This document shows, piece by piece, positions 46,769 through 57,811 of a stretch of 64,000 nt of DNA; the stretch's first letter is position 1, and every line of letters begins with the position of its first letter. The notes below the pieces were generated by a model. That model was not told the origin of the DNA, did not search any database, and was given only the letters and a program-made list of their open reading frames with translations. The translations under genes and the position numbers were made by a program. This stretch comes from Datura wrightii. Taxonomy: Eukaryota > Streptophyta > Magnoliopsida > Solanales > Solanaceae. The stretch lies in NCBI GenBank assembly GCA_035772735.1, contig JASDFA010000027.1:68020001-68084000 (forward strand), given 5' to 3'.

Positions 46769-49700
46769 AGAGATGTTCATCCCAGCTACCCCCAAGATCT
46801 AACACACACGCTCGCAGCATATCTTCGAGCATCTGAATTGTACGTTCAGCCTGCCCGTCTGTCTGGGGATGGAATGTTGTGTTCAAATTAATCTGCGTCC
46901 CTAGACCTTTCTGAAATGACTGCTAGAATCTAGCTGTAAACTGTGCTCCCCTATCTGAAATAATAGAGACCGGCACTCCATGCAATCTAACTATTTCTCT
47001 GATATACAATTCGGCATAATCCTTAGCTGAGAAAGTAGCCCTTACTGGCAGGAAATGAGCTGATTTTGTCAGCCTATCAACTATTACCCAAATGGAATCA
47101 TTTCTGCGTCTAGTACGGGGTAACCCTGTTATAAAATCCATGTTTATTGCTTCCCATTTCCACGTGGGTACCGTTATCTCTTGCTTCAAACCACCCGGTT
47201 TCTGGTGCTCTACTTTCACCTGCTGACAATTAGCACACCTAGATACAAATTTAGCTATCTCAGTTTTCATACCTGGCCACCAGTAGATGTCTCTGATGTC
47301 GTGGTACATTTTCGTCGCCCCTGGGTGAAGGGAATAGCAAGCGTAGTGTACCTCATACATGATCTGCCCACGAAGTCCTGCGACATTCGGGACACAAAGG
47401 CGGCCCTTACAATGTAGCACACCATCCTCGGTTATCTGAAAATCTGGCTCCTTACCCTTCTGAACTCTATCTCTGAGCTGGACTAAATCGGGATCCTCGT
47501 GCTGTCGTTCTTTTGCCTCTACAACTAATGACGACACTGCAGAATTCTGAATTACGGCCCCATTATTTTCTGTTCCCATTACTCGAACGGCTAGTCCAGC
47601 TAACTGATGAATTTCTTTAGCTAATTTCTGTTTCTCGGGTCGCAAATACGCCAAACTCCCCATTGACTTACGGCTCAAGGCGTCTGCCACAACATTGGCT
47701 TTTCCCGGATGGTACAGGATGTTCACATCATAATCCTTCAACAATTCTAACCAGCGACGTTGTCGTAGATTCAACTCCCTATGAGTAAAAATGTACTGTA
47801 AGCTCTTATGATCTGTGTACATATCAACATGGACGCCGTACAGGTAATGCCTCCACATCTTCAAGGCATGAATTACTGCGGCCAATTCTAGGTCATGGGT
47901 GGGGTAATTCTTTTCGTGCTTCTTCAGCTGTCTAGAAGCATATGCAATTACTCTACCATGCTGCATCAACACACAACCCAACCCGATACCTGACGCGTCA
48001 CAATAAACTGAATACCCTTCTGTGCCTTCCGGCAGTGCTAATACTGGGGCGGAGGTTAATCTGTCTTTCAGTTCCTGGAAACTCTGCTCGCATGCCTCCG
48101 TCCACTGGAACTTTGCTGCCTTCTGTGTCAATTTAGTTAAAGGTGCTGCAATGGTTGAGAATCCTTCAACGAACCTCCGATAGTATCCTGCCAACCCCAG
48201 AAAGCTACGAACTTCAGTCGGGGTGGTAGGCCTAGGCCATGACTTAACTGCTTCTATCTTCTGCTTGTCTACCTGTATACCAGTGTCTGAGACAATATGC
48301 CCTAAAAAGGCCACTGAGTTAAGTCAGAATTCACACTTCGAAAATTTTACGTACAACTGGCGGTCCCTGAGAATCTGGAGCACAGTCCGCAAATGAGTCT
48401 GGTGATCTGCTTCAGAGCGAGAATACACCAGAATATCATCAATAAATACTATCACGAACAAGTCTAGGAAAGGTCTGAAAATACTGTTCATCAGGTCTAT
48501 AAAGACTGCTGGGGCATTCGTTAGCCCGAAGGACATAACCAGAAATTCAAAATGCCCATATCGGGTCCTGAATGCTTTCTTAGGAATATCCCTCTCACGT
48601 ACTCGGACCTGGTGATAGCCAGACCGCAAGTCAATCTTAGAAAAGTATCTGGCTCCCTGTAGCTGATCAAATAAGTCATCAATTCTGGGAAGCGGATACT
48701 TGTTCTTTACTGTAACTTTGTTTAGCTGCCGATAATCTATACACATCCGGAGTGAGCCATCTTTCTTTCTCACGAACAAGACTGGCGCACCCCACGGGGA
48801 AGTACTCGGCCTGATAAAACCTTTATCTAACAAGTCTTTCAACTGCTCCTTTAATTCTCTGAGTTCTGCAGGAGCCATACGATAAGGAGGTATTGATATT
48901 GGCTGAGTGCCTGGTAGCAAGTCAATAGCAAAGTCTATTTCCCTTTCTGGGGGAATACCAGGTAACTCATCAGGAAATACATCTGGGAATTCATTTACCA
49001 CTGGGACAGACTGGAGTGTCAGAGATTCTGCTTGGACATCCTGAACTCTGACCAGATGATAAATACACCCCTTAGATATCAACTTTCTCGCCTGAAGGTA
49101 GGAAATAAACCTACCTTTTGGCGTCGCGGTGCTGCCCTTCCACTCCCGTACTGCCTCCCCCAGGAAGTGGAATCGGACCGTTTTGGTCCAACATTCAACA
49201 TTAGCAAAACATGGTACTAACCAATCCATGCCCATTATGGCATCGAAGTCTATCATTTCTAGCTCGACCAGATCTACTATGGTCTGACGATCAGCAACCT
49301 CTACTGTACACCCGCGGTAAATTCGGCTAGCTGTGATAGAGTCACCGACGGGCGTGGAAACTAGGAAGGGCTGCTGTAATGATTCTGGTACAATACTAAA
49401 CTTCCGTGCCACAAATGGAGTAATATAGGACAAGGTAGACCCTGGATCAATTAGTACATAAGCAGGGTATGAGCAGATAGTTAGCATACCTGTCACAACA
49501 TCAGGCGATGCTTCTGAATCTTGCCTCCCTGGTAAGGCATACGTGCGGCTTGGACCCACACCTGTACCGGAGGCCCCTGATCTGCCCTGACCCCTGCCTG
49601 CTGAAACTGAGGGCCTGCGCCCAGTCGAGGATGTTGTAGCTCGTGATCCTATTGATGCCCTATCCTGTCTGTCCTGCTCCTCACGACCTCTGGCTGGGCA

Positions 49701-50882
49701 ATCTCTCATCAAATGGCCTTCTTGGCCACAAATATAGCATGCGGTGGAACCATACCTACACGCTCCAGAATGACGTCGACTGCATATAGGGCAAAGTGGT
49801 AGGGTATACCTACTCTGCTCCGCCCTCCTCTGTGACGGTGAGTCTGCCGTCTGCGAACCTCTACCAGCCTCTGACTGCCCCCTGCGGCTGAATCTACCTC
49901 CCTGTGACTGTGGCAGAGGCGGGGGCCTGGGCGGCCTGTCTGAAAATCGTGGCCTGGGTCCTCCCCGGGCCTCTCTCTGTAACTCAGCTGGCCTATCCCG
50001 GCGACGCTGTTCCTGATTGACCCTTCTAATCTCCCAATGCCGCTGTCTGATGCCCTCAATATTCTGGGAAAATGCCTGGATTCGGGGAATATCCTTGTCC
50101 TCTCGCAGTGTGGCTATAATACAAGTCTCGACATATTCTGGGTTCAACCCCATAATAAAACGGTGCACTCTGGATGCCATGGTATCCACGAAGGCCGGTG
50201 CATATCGAGCCAAAGAGTCAAACCGCAAGGAATATTCCCGGACACTCATGGCCTCCTGTTCTAGATGTAGAAACTGATCTACCCGGGCCTGTCAGATCTC
50301 CCGCAGCAAATAGTGATCTAGAAAGGCTCCCGAAAAGCTGGACCCGGTGGGAGGGGAAACATCTCTCCCTCGGGACCTCTCCCAGCTTTCATACCAAAAT
50401 ACCGCAATATCTTGTAACCGGAATGCGGCCAATTCAACTGACTCAGTAGGCGTAGAATGCATAACCCTGAAGATTCTCTGCATCTAATCTAGAAAATCCT
50501 GTGGGTCCTCTGCTCGGTCCGTGCCTGTGAACTGTGGGGGATTCAGGGCTAAAAACTCTCGGACCCTCGAACTACCGGGCCCTCCTGATGCTTCTGCAAC
50601 TGTGGATGGCATTTGCTGACGCTGAGCAGCCATCATCTGTGCTATCATAACTACAACACTCCTAACCTCCTGGTCGGAAGGTGTCGGTATAGGGACTGCT
50701 GAAGATACTGTCGTTCCAAATGGCTCCTGACGTGGTGGAGACTGCTGAGGAGGCTGGGATGAAGCCTCTGTAGGGCCCTCTAATCGGGCTGTCTCCAAAT
50801 GAGGGGGAGGCATCCCGCTGGTGCCCTCCCCTGCTGCAATGTCTAAGCTCCGACCTGTGGTAGGATGTTGCTGGTCTGACAT
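46769..50882 (-). pseudogene. gag-pol: gag-pol polyprotein of E12, few breaks, C-terminus deleted
   Basis: One reading frame runs from the ATG at 50882 (MSDQQHPTTG) to 46789. Gag has a zinc knuckle CYICGQEGHLMRDC at 49698-49739. Protease has LIDPGST near 49447. RT has FSKIDLRSGYHQ and FIDDILVYS near 48425-48450. RNase H has YCDASG and DLELAAV. Integrase has a finger ending SRCANCQQ, MDFITG, IISDRGAQF and the glutamate of GQAERTIQ. All catalytic residues I can locate are intact. Breaks are TAG 50486, TGA 50294, TGA 48326, TAG 46923 and an extra G in a G run near 46790. After WDEHL the gene is cut at 46769 and joined to the 3' LTR; the integrase C-terminal domain is missing. Confidence 0.9.
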
Positions 50883-51079
50883 TATCTGTAACCAAAGAAT
50901 ATGGTAAGCTCTTAGGGACTCAACCCTATACTGTACCGCTCTATAGCACGACTGAATCAGAATAAAAGACAACCATCCTATCATGCCTTGCAGCCTCCTA
51001 CCCATAGTATGTGGTGCACAACACATCCATGGACATGACTCTACTTAGCACGGCTTGCAGACTCCCTGGGACATGACCT

Positions 51080-51091
51080 GCACTGATACCA
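51080..51091 (-). other. primer-binding site of E12
   Basis: The minus strand reads TGGTATCAGTGC four bases after the 5' LTR end (TGTGACA), a one-base variant of the initiator tRNA-Met site. Confidence 0.8.
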
Positions 51092-51095
51092 AGTT

Positions 51096-53647
51096 TGTCA
51101 CACCCCGCCTTGGGGGGTATGACTGGCACCTGGTGCCCTACTACGACCCGACCTGCTGGACTGTTAAGCTTGGGCGCATCTGGCGCCTGGCTGGCTCTAA
51201 CTCACATTTCTGGAAACAAAGGGCTATATGACGGCTGTAAACACAGCCCCCGGCCCATTGGCCTATAGCCTTCTGTACCTGTACTAACAGCTGACCAGAG
51301 ACATAGCAATTCAGGGGAAACCTATACGGGCCGACAAGGCCACCATGCTATCTAGTTATCTATAACTCAAACATAGCATACTGGAAAGCTACGTGACCGG
51401 CAAGTTCACCACTACTGAGAAACTATGGCCCCACACGCCCATTACAAAAGAAAGAAAGAGTAAAGGCAACTATACAACTGCACGGCCCCACACGACCGGC
51501 TCATCTAACCACAGGAAATACATACAGACTGCAAGCCTCTAGGAATAGTAATAGAACAGGCTGGGACAGGGCCCCGACCTACCCGTACTATATACAACAA
51601 AAGAAACTGAACTACACCTCTGAAATTCAGCCTCCGGATGACTGGAGCTGAATATTCAACCGCTGACACGGAGTCACGTAGAATCGTCTGCTCGTCTATG
51701 AGTACCTGTAGGCAAGTAATGCAGCGCCCCACCGGGCGTCAGTACTGCTGGTACTGAGTATGTAAAGCAATGACTGAAAAAGATATCTGAAATCAATAAT
51801 ATAACTGTCAAAACTGAAATAGGATGAACTAGATTATCTGTCTGATGATGTAAGTCGTACCTGTTCTCAATCATACTGAGAGGAGTAGATGTCATATCTG
51901 GAGGCGTATCATTCTACTACTAATCTACTCACGTCTAATATAACATAACATAGCATACACAAACCTTACCCGGCCCCCATAAGCCGGGAGGTACAATCAA
52001 CACAGAGTCTATGCCCCTACCCCGGTCATCCCATATCCTATAGTGGCTGTAAGCATCCTGCCGGTCCCTGGGTATGCACTTGGGCTCGCTGAGCCCCTGA
52101 CTATAACTGTACCTGCGTCCGAAGGACTCTAAATCAACACCCCGGGCGTACCCGCTCGACGGGGGTGTATAAGGGCCGACCGAGGCACAATATGGGGAAA
52201 GTGGCATCCCATCTTCGTCCCCTTGCGGGACGGCATATCACTCCGTAGAGTGACATATCCTTGTCCTCTAGCGGACGAGTCGATACAGCTATTAACCCTG
52301 GGCGGTCAGGGATGCTAGGTAATCCAACCCCAATCAATACAACGGTCTCAACTAGTCATGCTGTCTGTGTATCTCATAAGCTACGACTAACAGGTGTAAG
52401 GTATCATATAAATCACATACTGAGCTAATAATAGTAATCTGTAAGTGTCTGATACATGCTGAGACAGGTAAGTATAAATATAAGTATAGCCTCCGGTCAA
52501 ACTGTACTGGGGCAAAGATTACACAAGAAGGTGTTTCTGCTGAAAATTATACTGTTTACTGAGTTTCTGTATTAACATGATCTCATACTTCTAACATGCT
52601 TTCTAAGCCATGTTTAGTTACTATTCTAGGTCTGGAATGCCTCACGGATACTGTACTACTTCGCGAGGTTTCAGCTAAACACAACAATATCCTAACATGG
52701 AATATTACATCACATACTGAATATACTGGGCAATCTTAACCACTTACGTCCGAATCTATATCATATGGATAGGTATCGTACACGTTACAACCCAAAACTC
52801 CTCATATTGCACCAATATTTATAATAACACAACAATCGATTTCTGAACATTCTACTGGTCTGTAAATTACCATATTGTCTGAATATTACTTAACTTGCCG
52901 AGGAAACTTAACTTTACATACCTTATCTTTGAATTATTCGTCCGTCGGACGAGGCTCGGCCGGTACTTCAACTATTTTCTCCCAACTGCATTCATAAATA
53001 CGTCAATCAATACTAAATACAGCTTTATTGTAGAGAGCAACGTTGCTTTCGATATAGTCTATAGACTAAACTTAGGCTTATCGAAAGACGGTCGAAAACT
53101 CGCTATTTTCCAGCGGCCCAGAAGGGAGAAGTATTCACTTCTCATCTAGGAACACATATACATTAATTTAGAGCAATTCTACTTACTTTAGTTCGGTGGC
53201 TCGCCAATTCGTCGGCCGTATTTCGCGAAACTAATTCCGTAGAAATGCTCTCTGCTGCTAAATACTCGGGTATCTGGGATTAATTTGAGTTTGGGCAGCG
53301 TTTGGCAGCGTAATCGGACGATAATTTATAATTTTCCTTCGTTTTCCCTCTGTTCACTGCGTTTTCTGGAATTTTTCTAAGTGAAAAATGATTTCAAACC
53401 GAAGTGGGGGCTTTATATACTTGGGCCTGGACTTGGGCAACGTGTCACGGAGCCATAGCGGAGGCCTCACCTCCGTGACACGCTGCCATCGCGGAGGGGC
53501 TCTGCCTCGGCTCCTCCCGCGATGGTTTCGACGGGTTTCTCGTCCGATCTTTTCCCGGGCCTTTCCCTAGCATGTATGGCCTTCAAATATGCTTAACCAA
53601 CGTGCGAATAGGTCATCTAAGTGCCGGGAATTCTACAGGGTATAACA
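51096..53647 (-). repeat. 5' LTR of E12 (2552 bp)
   Basis: On the minus strand the LTR starts TGTTATACCCTG at 53647 and ends GCGGGGTGTGACA at 51096. The outer start is confirmed by similarity to the E3 LTR start and by the AAAAA duplication beyond it. A TATA box (minus TATATAAAG) is at 53411-53419, beside the GC-rich palindromic block at 53440-53525. Confidence 0.9.
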
Positions 53648-53652
53648 AAAAA

Positions 53653-54159
53653 TATTTCAAAAAAAATAATTTTTGCATTGAAACCTATGAATTCTAACTA
53701 ATTTCTTGTTGTGAAATGATTTTTAGGTGGAACGGAGGGCAAAAATGCAAAGAAGCGCAAAGGAAAAAAATCGAGGTGAGAAAAATAAAATTTGGCATTA
53801 CAGTGAGCCTACGCGATGGCTCCGTGTCACGGGAGGTGCTCCGCGTTACCCACCGTGACACGTTGTAGCCTATTCCGAAATTTTTAAAAATTCCAAAACG
53901 CCGGCGCGATGGCTCCGTGTCACAGAGGGGGTGCTCCGCGTTACCCTCCCTGACACGTTGAGTGTTATTTCGCATCGGGTCACATCGGGTCGCCGGGTAA
54001 CCCGCGCGAAAAACACTTTTAAAACCCCAAATCCCCTCAATTTTTTCCTTATTTTCCATACCCTCCGCGACCAACACCCCAAATTCCCTCCTCCCCCAAC
54101 GTGACACAAACCTAGGCACAAGTTTTCTTCAAGTTTTCTTCGATTTCATCGGATTGAAG
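53653..54159 (+). promoter_or_regulatory. E11 region before env-position unit: GC-rich words, TATA-like box and leader
   Basis: After the E12 insertion E11 resumes. At 53800-53990 it carries GC-rich words (GGCTCCGTGTCAC, CTCCGCGTTACC, GTGACACGTTG) like those in the LTRs. A TATA-like TTTTAAAA at 54017-54024 sits in the context CACTTTTAAAACCCC, comparable to CACCTATAAAATCCC of E9. A leader of about 135 nt ends at the splice donor GAAG|GTATGTT at 54160. Minus-strand open frames here have no recognisable domain. Confidence 0.5.
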
Positions 54160-54778
54160 GTATGTTCTTGAACGTAACCTCATTTTTGCTGGAATTTTCA
54201 ATTCTTGAACATGTGAGGTGAGTAAACCTTGCCCTAAGTGCAAATTAAGCTTGAATTGATTTAGGTTATGATTGATTGATGTTCATAATATTGTTTTGAG
54301 TATATGAACTCGATGAATGCATGTTTTATTGAATTTTTGCAAAATTGGTAGCTAGGGTTGGAATTTGAATAGGAAGAAGACTAAATTTGTTTCAAATGTG
54401 GAAAAATTGGGTTGTGCATGTTGGGTGATGTGAATTATGTTGTGATCAATGTTGATTATGCTAAGTAGACAAGGGAATTTCGGAAAAATGAAATTGGTGA
54501 ATTGCATAGGTTGTTGAGAACAAAAATTTGGCTAAGTGCTATGATGATTTAATGGAATCGATAGCGATATTTTTATTCATTGTACGAAGTCTTAGTAGTA
54601 CGTAGTAACTATTCCATAGAAGTATAAGAAGGCACTAAGAATGTTGAATGTAAAGATTGTGAAATCATGAATGTCTTGCCGAATTGTTTACTAAGTGTGG
54701 GGTGATTCAGTTAAACCCAACCTTAGTCGTAGCTAGTATGATTTGATTAACATTGGGATTGTATGGTTATATGTGCAG
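54160..54778 (+). other. predicted intron before E11 env-position ORF
   Basis: A strong 5' splice site GAAG|GTATGTT at 54160 and a 3' splice site TATGTGCAG|G ending at 54778 bound 619 bp of AT-rich sequence. The ATG of the ORF is five bases into the second exon. The arrangement matches the one predicted in E4. Confidence 0.55.
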
Positions 54779-54783
54779 GAACA

Positions 54784-55982
54784 ATGTCGGGTAGACAAGA
54801 TAAAGGAAAGGGAGCGTCCACATCAGGCGCCAGCAGGAAACGAGTTAGGTTGGGAACAACAGTTCCAGCAGCAACAGTGGTTCCGCGAGGCCAACGCCGA
54901 CAATACAGAACCCTATGGGTGACTTATGAAGGGAAGAAATGGTATGCAAAACACAAAGAAACCAAATACTTCCCTGAGGAGAAAATAACAAGGGAGCCAC
55001 TGGCACAGGAATTCCCACGAATCGTACATCGGATTGACACTGCCGGGCTGAACTTCATCTTCGAAGAGCCCAGGGAGTGCAATCTCCATCTGATTCGGGA
55101 GTTCTATGCCAACTGGAACTTGACCCTCCATAGTCACACTGTCAACATCAGGGGGCAGGTTGTCACCTTTGAGCCCCATCACCTAAATGCTATATTGGGG
55201 GGGCGGGACACAGACACCCATTTACTCCGGTAGCTGAACATAACTCCACCTTATGCCGGCATCAGACGCACTCTATGTGGAGCCTGTTCGACAGAACGGT
55301 GGAGCAGGCGCAAAGAGAGGGGCTACCATCAGACACTGCCTTACTCTCAGATGAATAAGCAAGCAGGATTTGGCTGAAAATTGTGTGTTCCTGCCTGATC
55401 CCGGGGGTGCACATGACAAATGTCACCCGGGATCGAGTGTTCTTTGTGTATGCCCTGATGAAAGGGCTTAAGATAAATGTTGGGGAGGTGATCATCTCCG
55501 CCATGAAGAGAGCCCGCTTGCATCAAGGGCACAGGTACGGGTTCGGTGGTTTGCTTACCACATTCCTAAGTGGCCACGATATCGAAGAAGAGGCCCTGGA
55601 TTACATCCCACAAATTGACAGGCGTGCCTTGGATGTCACTAAAACCAAGGCACCTGACACTACTCATAGTCCAGTTCCCACACTAGCCGAGCGACATGCT
55701 CGGGATGATCAGTATATGGCCCGCATGTACAGGATGTAGATGCTACAGTTGCGCATTGGCGGGAGGCCAGCAACAGAAGATGAGCTTTGGCAACTTGACT
55801 TGGTTTACCCCTTCGGCAAAAATTCTCGGATTCTATGTAGAGTGGGGCCAGAATTTGTGGAGCCAGTACATGATGATGTCCCTACTGATGAGGAGACACG
55901 CCATGAGAACTCATATGTTGAGTTAGATGAAGACGGCGGGGGCGATTCTGATATGGGAGACGAGGCAACGACACCTGATTAA
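54784..55982 (+). pseudogene. env-position ORF of E11, decayed
   Basis: The ATG at 54784 (MSGRQDKGKGASTSG) was chosen because it is the first ATG after the predicted splice acceptor. The protein has a basic Ser/Gly-rich N-terminus. A globular region follows, with KYFPEEKITREPLAQEFPR and LIREFYANWNLTLHSHTV (to a TAG at 55231-55233). After a frameshift it resumes with VRDRVFFVYALMKG-like sequence and KINVGEVIISAMKRARLHQG, the part similar to E4. It ends, after a TAG at 55737, in an acidic tail (DEDGGGDSDMGDEATTPD) closing at 55980-55982. It resembles the plant transposon-associated family often placed after pol in Athila relatives. No membrane segment or signal peptide is visible, so an envelope role is not supported. 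Its function is unknown. Confidence 0.65.
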
Positions 55983-57811
55983 GAAGTTGAATACTTCGAT
56001 TGATCAGGGAGTTTCACCACCCACCTTTGTGATATGTTGAATTTTGTGAACACTGCGGACAGTGTTCGGTTTAAGTGTGGGGTGGGAGTAGTTAGGTGCC
56101 AGCTGTTTCGTTGTTGTTTTTGTTTATGTGTATGTGTTGTGTTGTTGTGCCTGTGAAAAATGTGACCCTGTGACTTTGTGTTATGTGTTCTGTAATTAAG
56201 TGGTGTTGTAATGAATGTTAAGTTGTTATGTGTTGTGTGAGCTGTTGTTGAATGGTGGTTGTGTAAATATTTTTGTTTTCTATCGAAATTATCAAAATTT
56301 TTAAAATTTTTCGTTAAATTTCTTTTATGTTGGGTTCTCAGCCTTTGCTTTCAGTGCTTTTACCGAGTATAGTCCCATTGAACCGAAGTCGTAGATAGTG
56401 ACCGTTCCCTATGATAGATGGATGACGACCGTCTTAAGGGAAATGTAGTCGATCGGAGTAGTTTTTTTTTCTTTCGTTCTTTCTTTTGTTTGTGTCCTAA
56501 ACGTGTCGCTACTTCATGGTTCGGAATTCTTGCTACGTGTTGTACATGATATTAAGTTGCAAAGGTGATTCATAGGAAAGCATGCAAATGCGTAAACATG
56601 TTGAGATACCTAGGCCATAGAGTTCGATTCGGTGTGGTCGAGGCTTAACAGTGAATTCTTATAATCAGCTGATTGAGAGTCTGTGAATATGTCTTGAGTT
56701 GAGCATGTGCATTGAGTGTGAGGTGAGGGTTCGATTATTCCATGCTATTGTGAAGTGTCTAGAACATTCCTGGTGTGTGTACGAAACGAAATGAAGGATG
56801 TGTATTGTAGGAAAGGATGTAGGCGTTTCTTTGATTAAACCAAAAGTTTATCCATTATCATACCTACCTTGAATGTACATCCTAGTTAGCCCCATTGAGC
56901 CTTTAGCCTATTTTTTTTCTTTCGTTGAAGAGGTACAAACCGAGCTTAATCCCTTCTTTCCATTAGCCGTGAATTTGATCCAAAACTCTTAAGCGCTTAA
57001 GAAAATAATTTTCCCACAGAGTAAAGGAGTGAGAATTGTGAAAAGGAAAGAAAAGCGGAAGTGGTGAAAGTTAAAGAAAAGGTCAAAGGTGCACTTGCTG
57101 AAATTAAATAAACTAAAGATGTATAACTAATCTTTGCTAGTAAGTTGAGTTTGCTTAAAGAAATGGGAACAAGAACAAAGAAAAAAATATATATTTCTTC
57201 ATGAATGGGAGGATGAAGGAAGAAAAAATATGACCATAATAATGGTGGGATGTATTGAAAAGCACTTAAGGAAGCTAGTAGCTATTATTGGTTAGCCCTG
57301 TATTTGCTAGTTCGTTAGCTTACATTACAACCTGTTAAGTCCTACGTGATCTTACATCACTCGTCCTTATATTAGTGAAGTAATACACAAGAGGCAAGCC
57401 TATGGTTCATGACATGATGCATGTGAATTCCTTAGGAGAGAGAGCGAAATTGTATTCATATACCCCTACATGTAATGTTTTGGAAATCGTATGATTGCAA
57501 ATGGGGAGATTCTCTTGTGTTGTGAGGGCACATGCTTGACGAGAGATTAAATTTCGTGTTGGATGTCTTGATCAGTTGATTTGCATGAGTTGGCTGAGAT
57601 CGAGAGTCGATTCTTGAGTCTAGGAGGTCTTAATGTGGGTATGTCATTGTATTGATGGGACCATGCATGTTTTCCTGATGATTTGCTAGATTAAATAATC
57701 GGTATAGTCGTAGCTTGAATTGTCGAGCCAAAGTAGCTATGCGTGGGTGTCAATTGCATGAGATGTGAGAGTATTGTTCAAGGACGAACAAGGTTTTAAG
57801 TGTGGGGTAAG
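55983..57811 (+). other. E11 3' noncoding region with polypurine tract
   Basis: No coding region is seen in 1.8 kb. It contains the word AAGTGTGGGGT at 56073-56083 and again as the true polypurine tract at 57798-57808, just before the LTR. It also has the conserved block with TCTTAAGG core at 56409-56450, a CTTTCGTTC-type pyrimidine run at 56461-56485 and an AAGGACGAACAAGG box at about 57780-57793. Confidence 0.7.

Larger units (their letters stand above)
44266..53647 (-). mobile_element. E12, Tekay-like retrotransposon nested in E11
   Basis: The minus-strand element has a 5' LTR at 51096-53647, a primer site at 51080-51091, gag-pol at 50882-46769 and a 3' LTR at 44266-46768. It is flanked by AAAAA on both sides (44261-44265, 53648-53652). 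The 3' end of integrase, the polypurine tract and the first 45 bp or so of the 3' LTR are deleted. It is the youngest-looking element here: LTR copies differ at few positions and gag-pol has few breaks. Confidence 0.9.

Noticed and set aside
46765..53599. E12 LTR ends placed at GCTTAACCA in both copies (equal LTRs of about 2500 bp)
   Set aside because: No matching flanks occur at that point. The right LTR continues to TATAACA, matching the E3 LTR start, and only then the flanks AAAAA match; the left copy is truncated.
54784..55982. Envelope glycoprotein gene
   Set aside because: The position after pol suggests it, but no signal peptide, transmembrane segment or cysteine pattern is visible. 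Named by position only.
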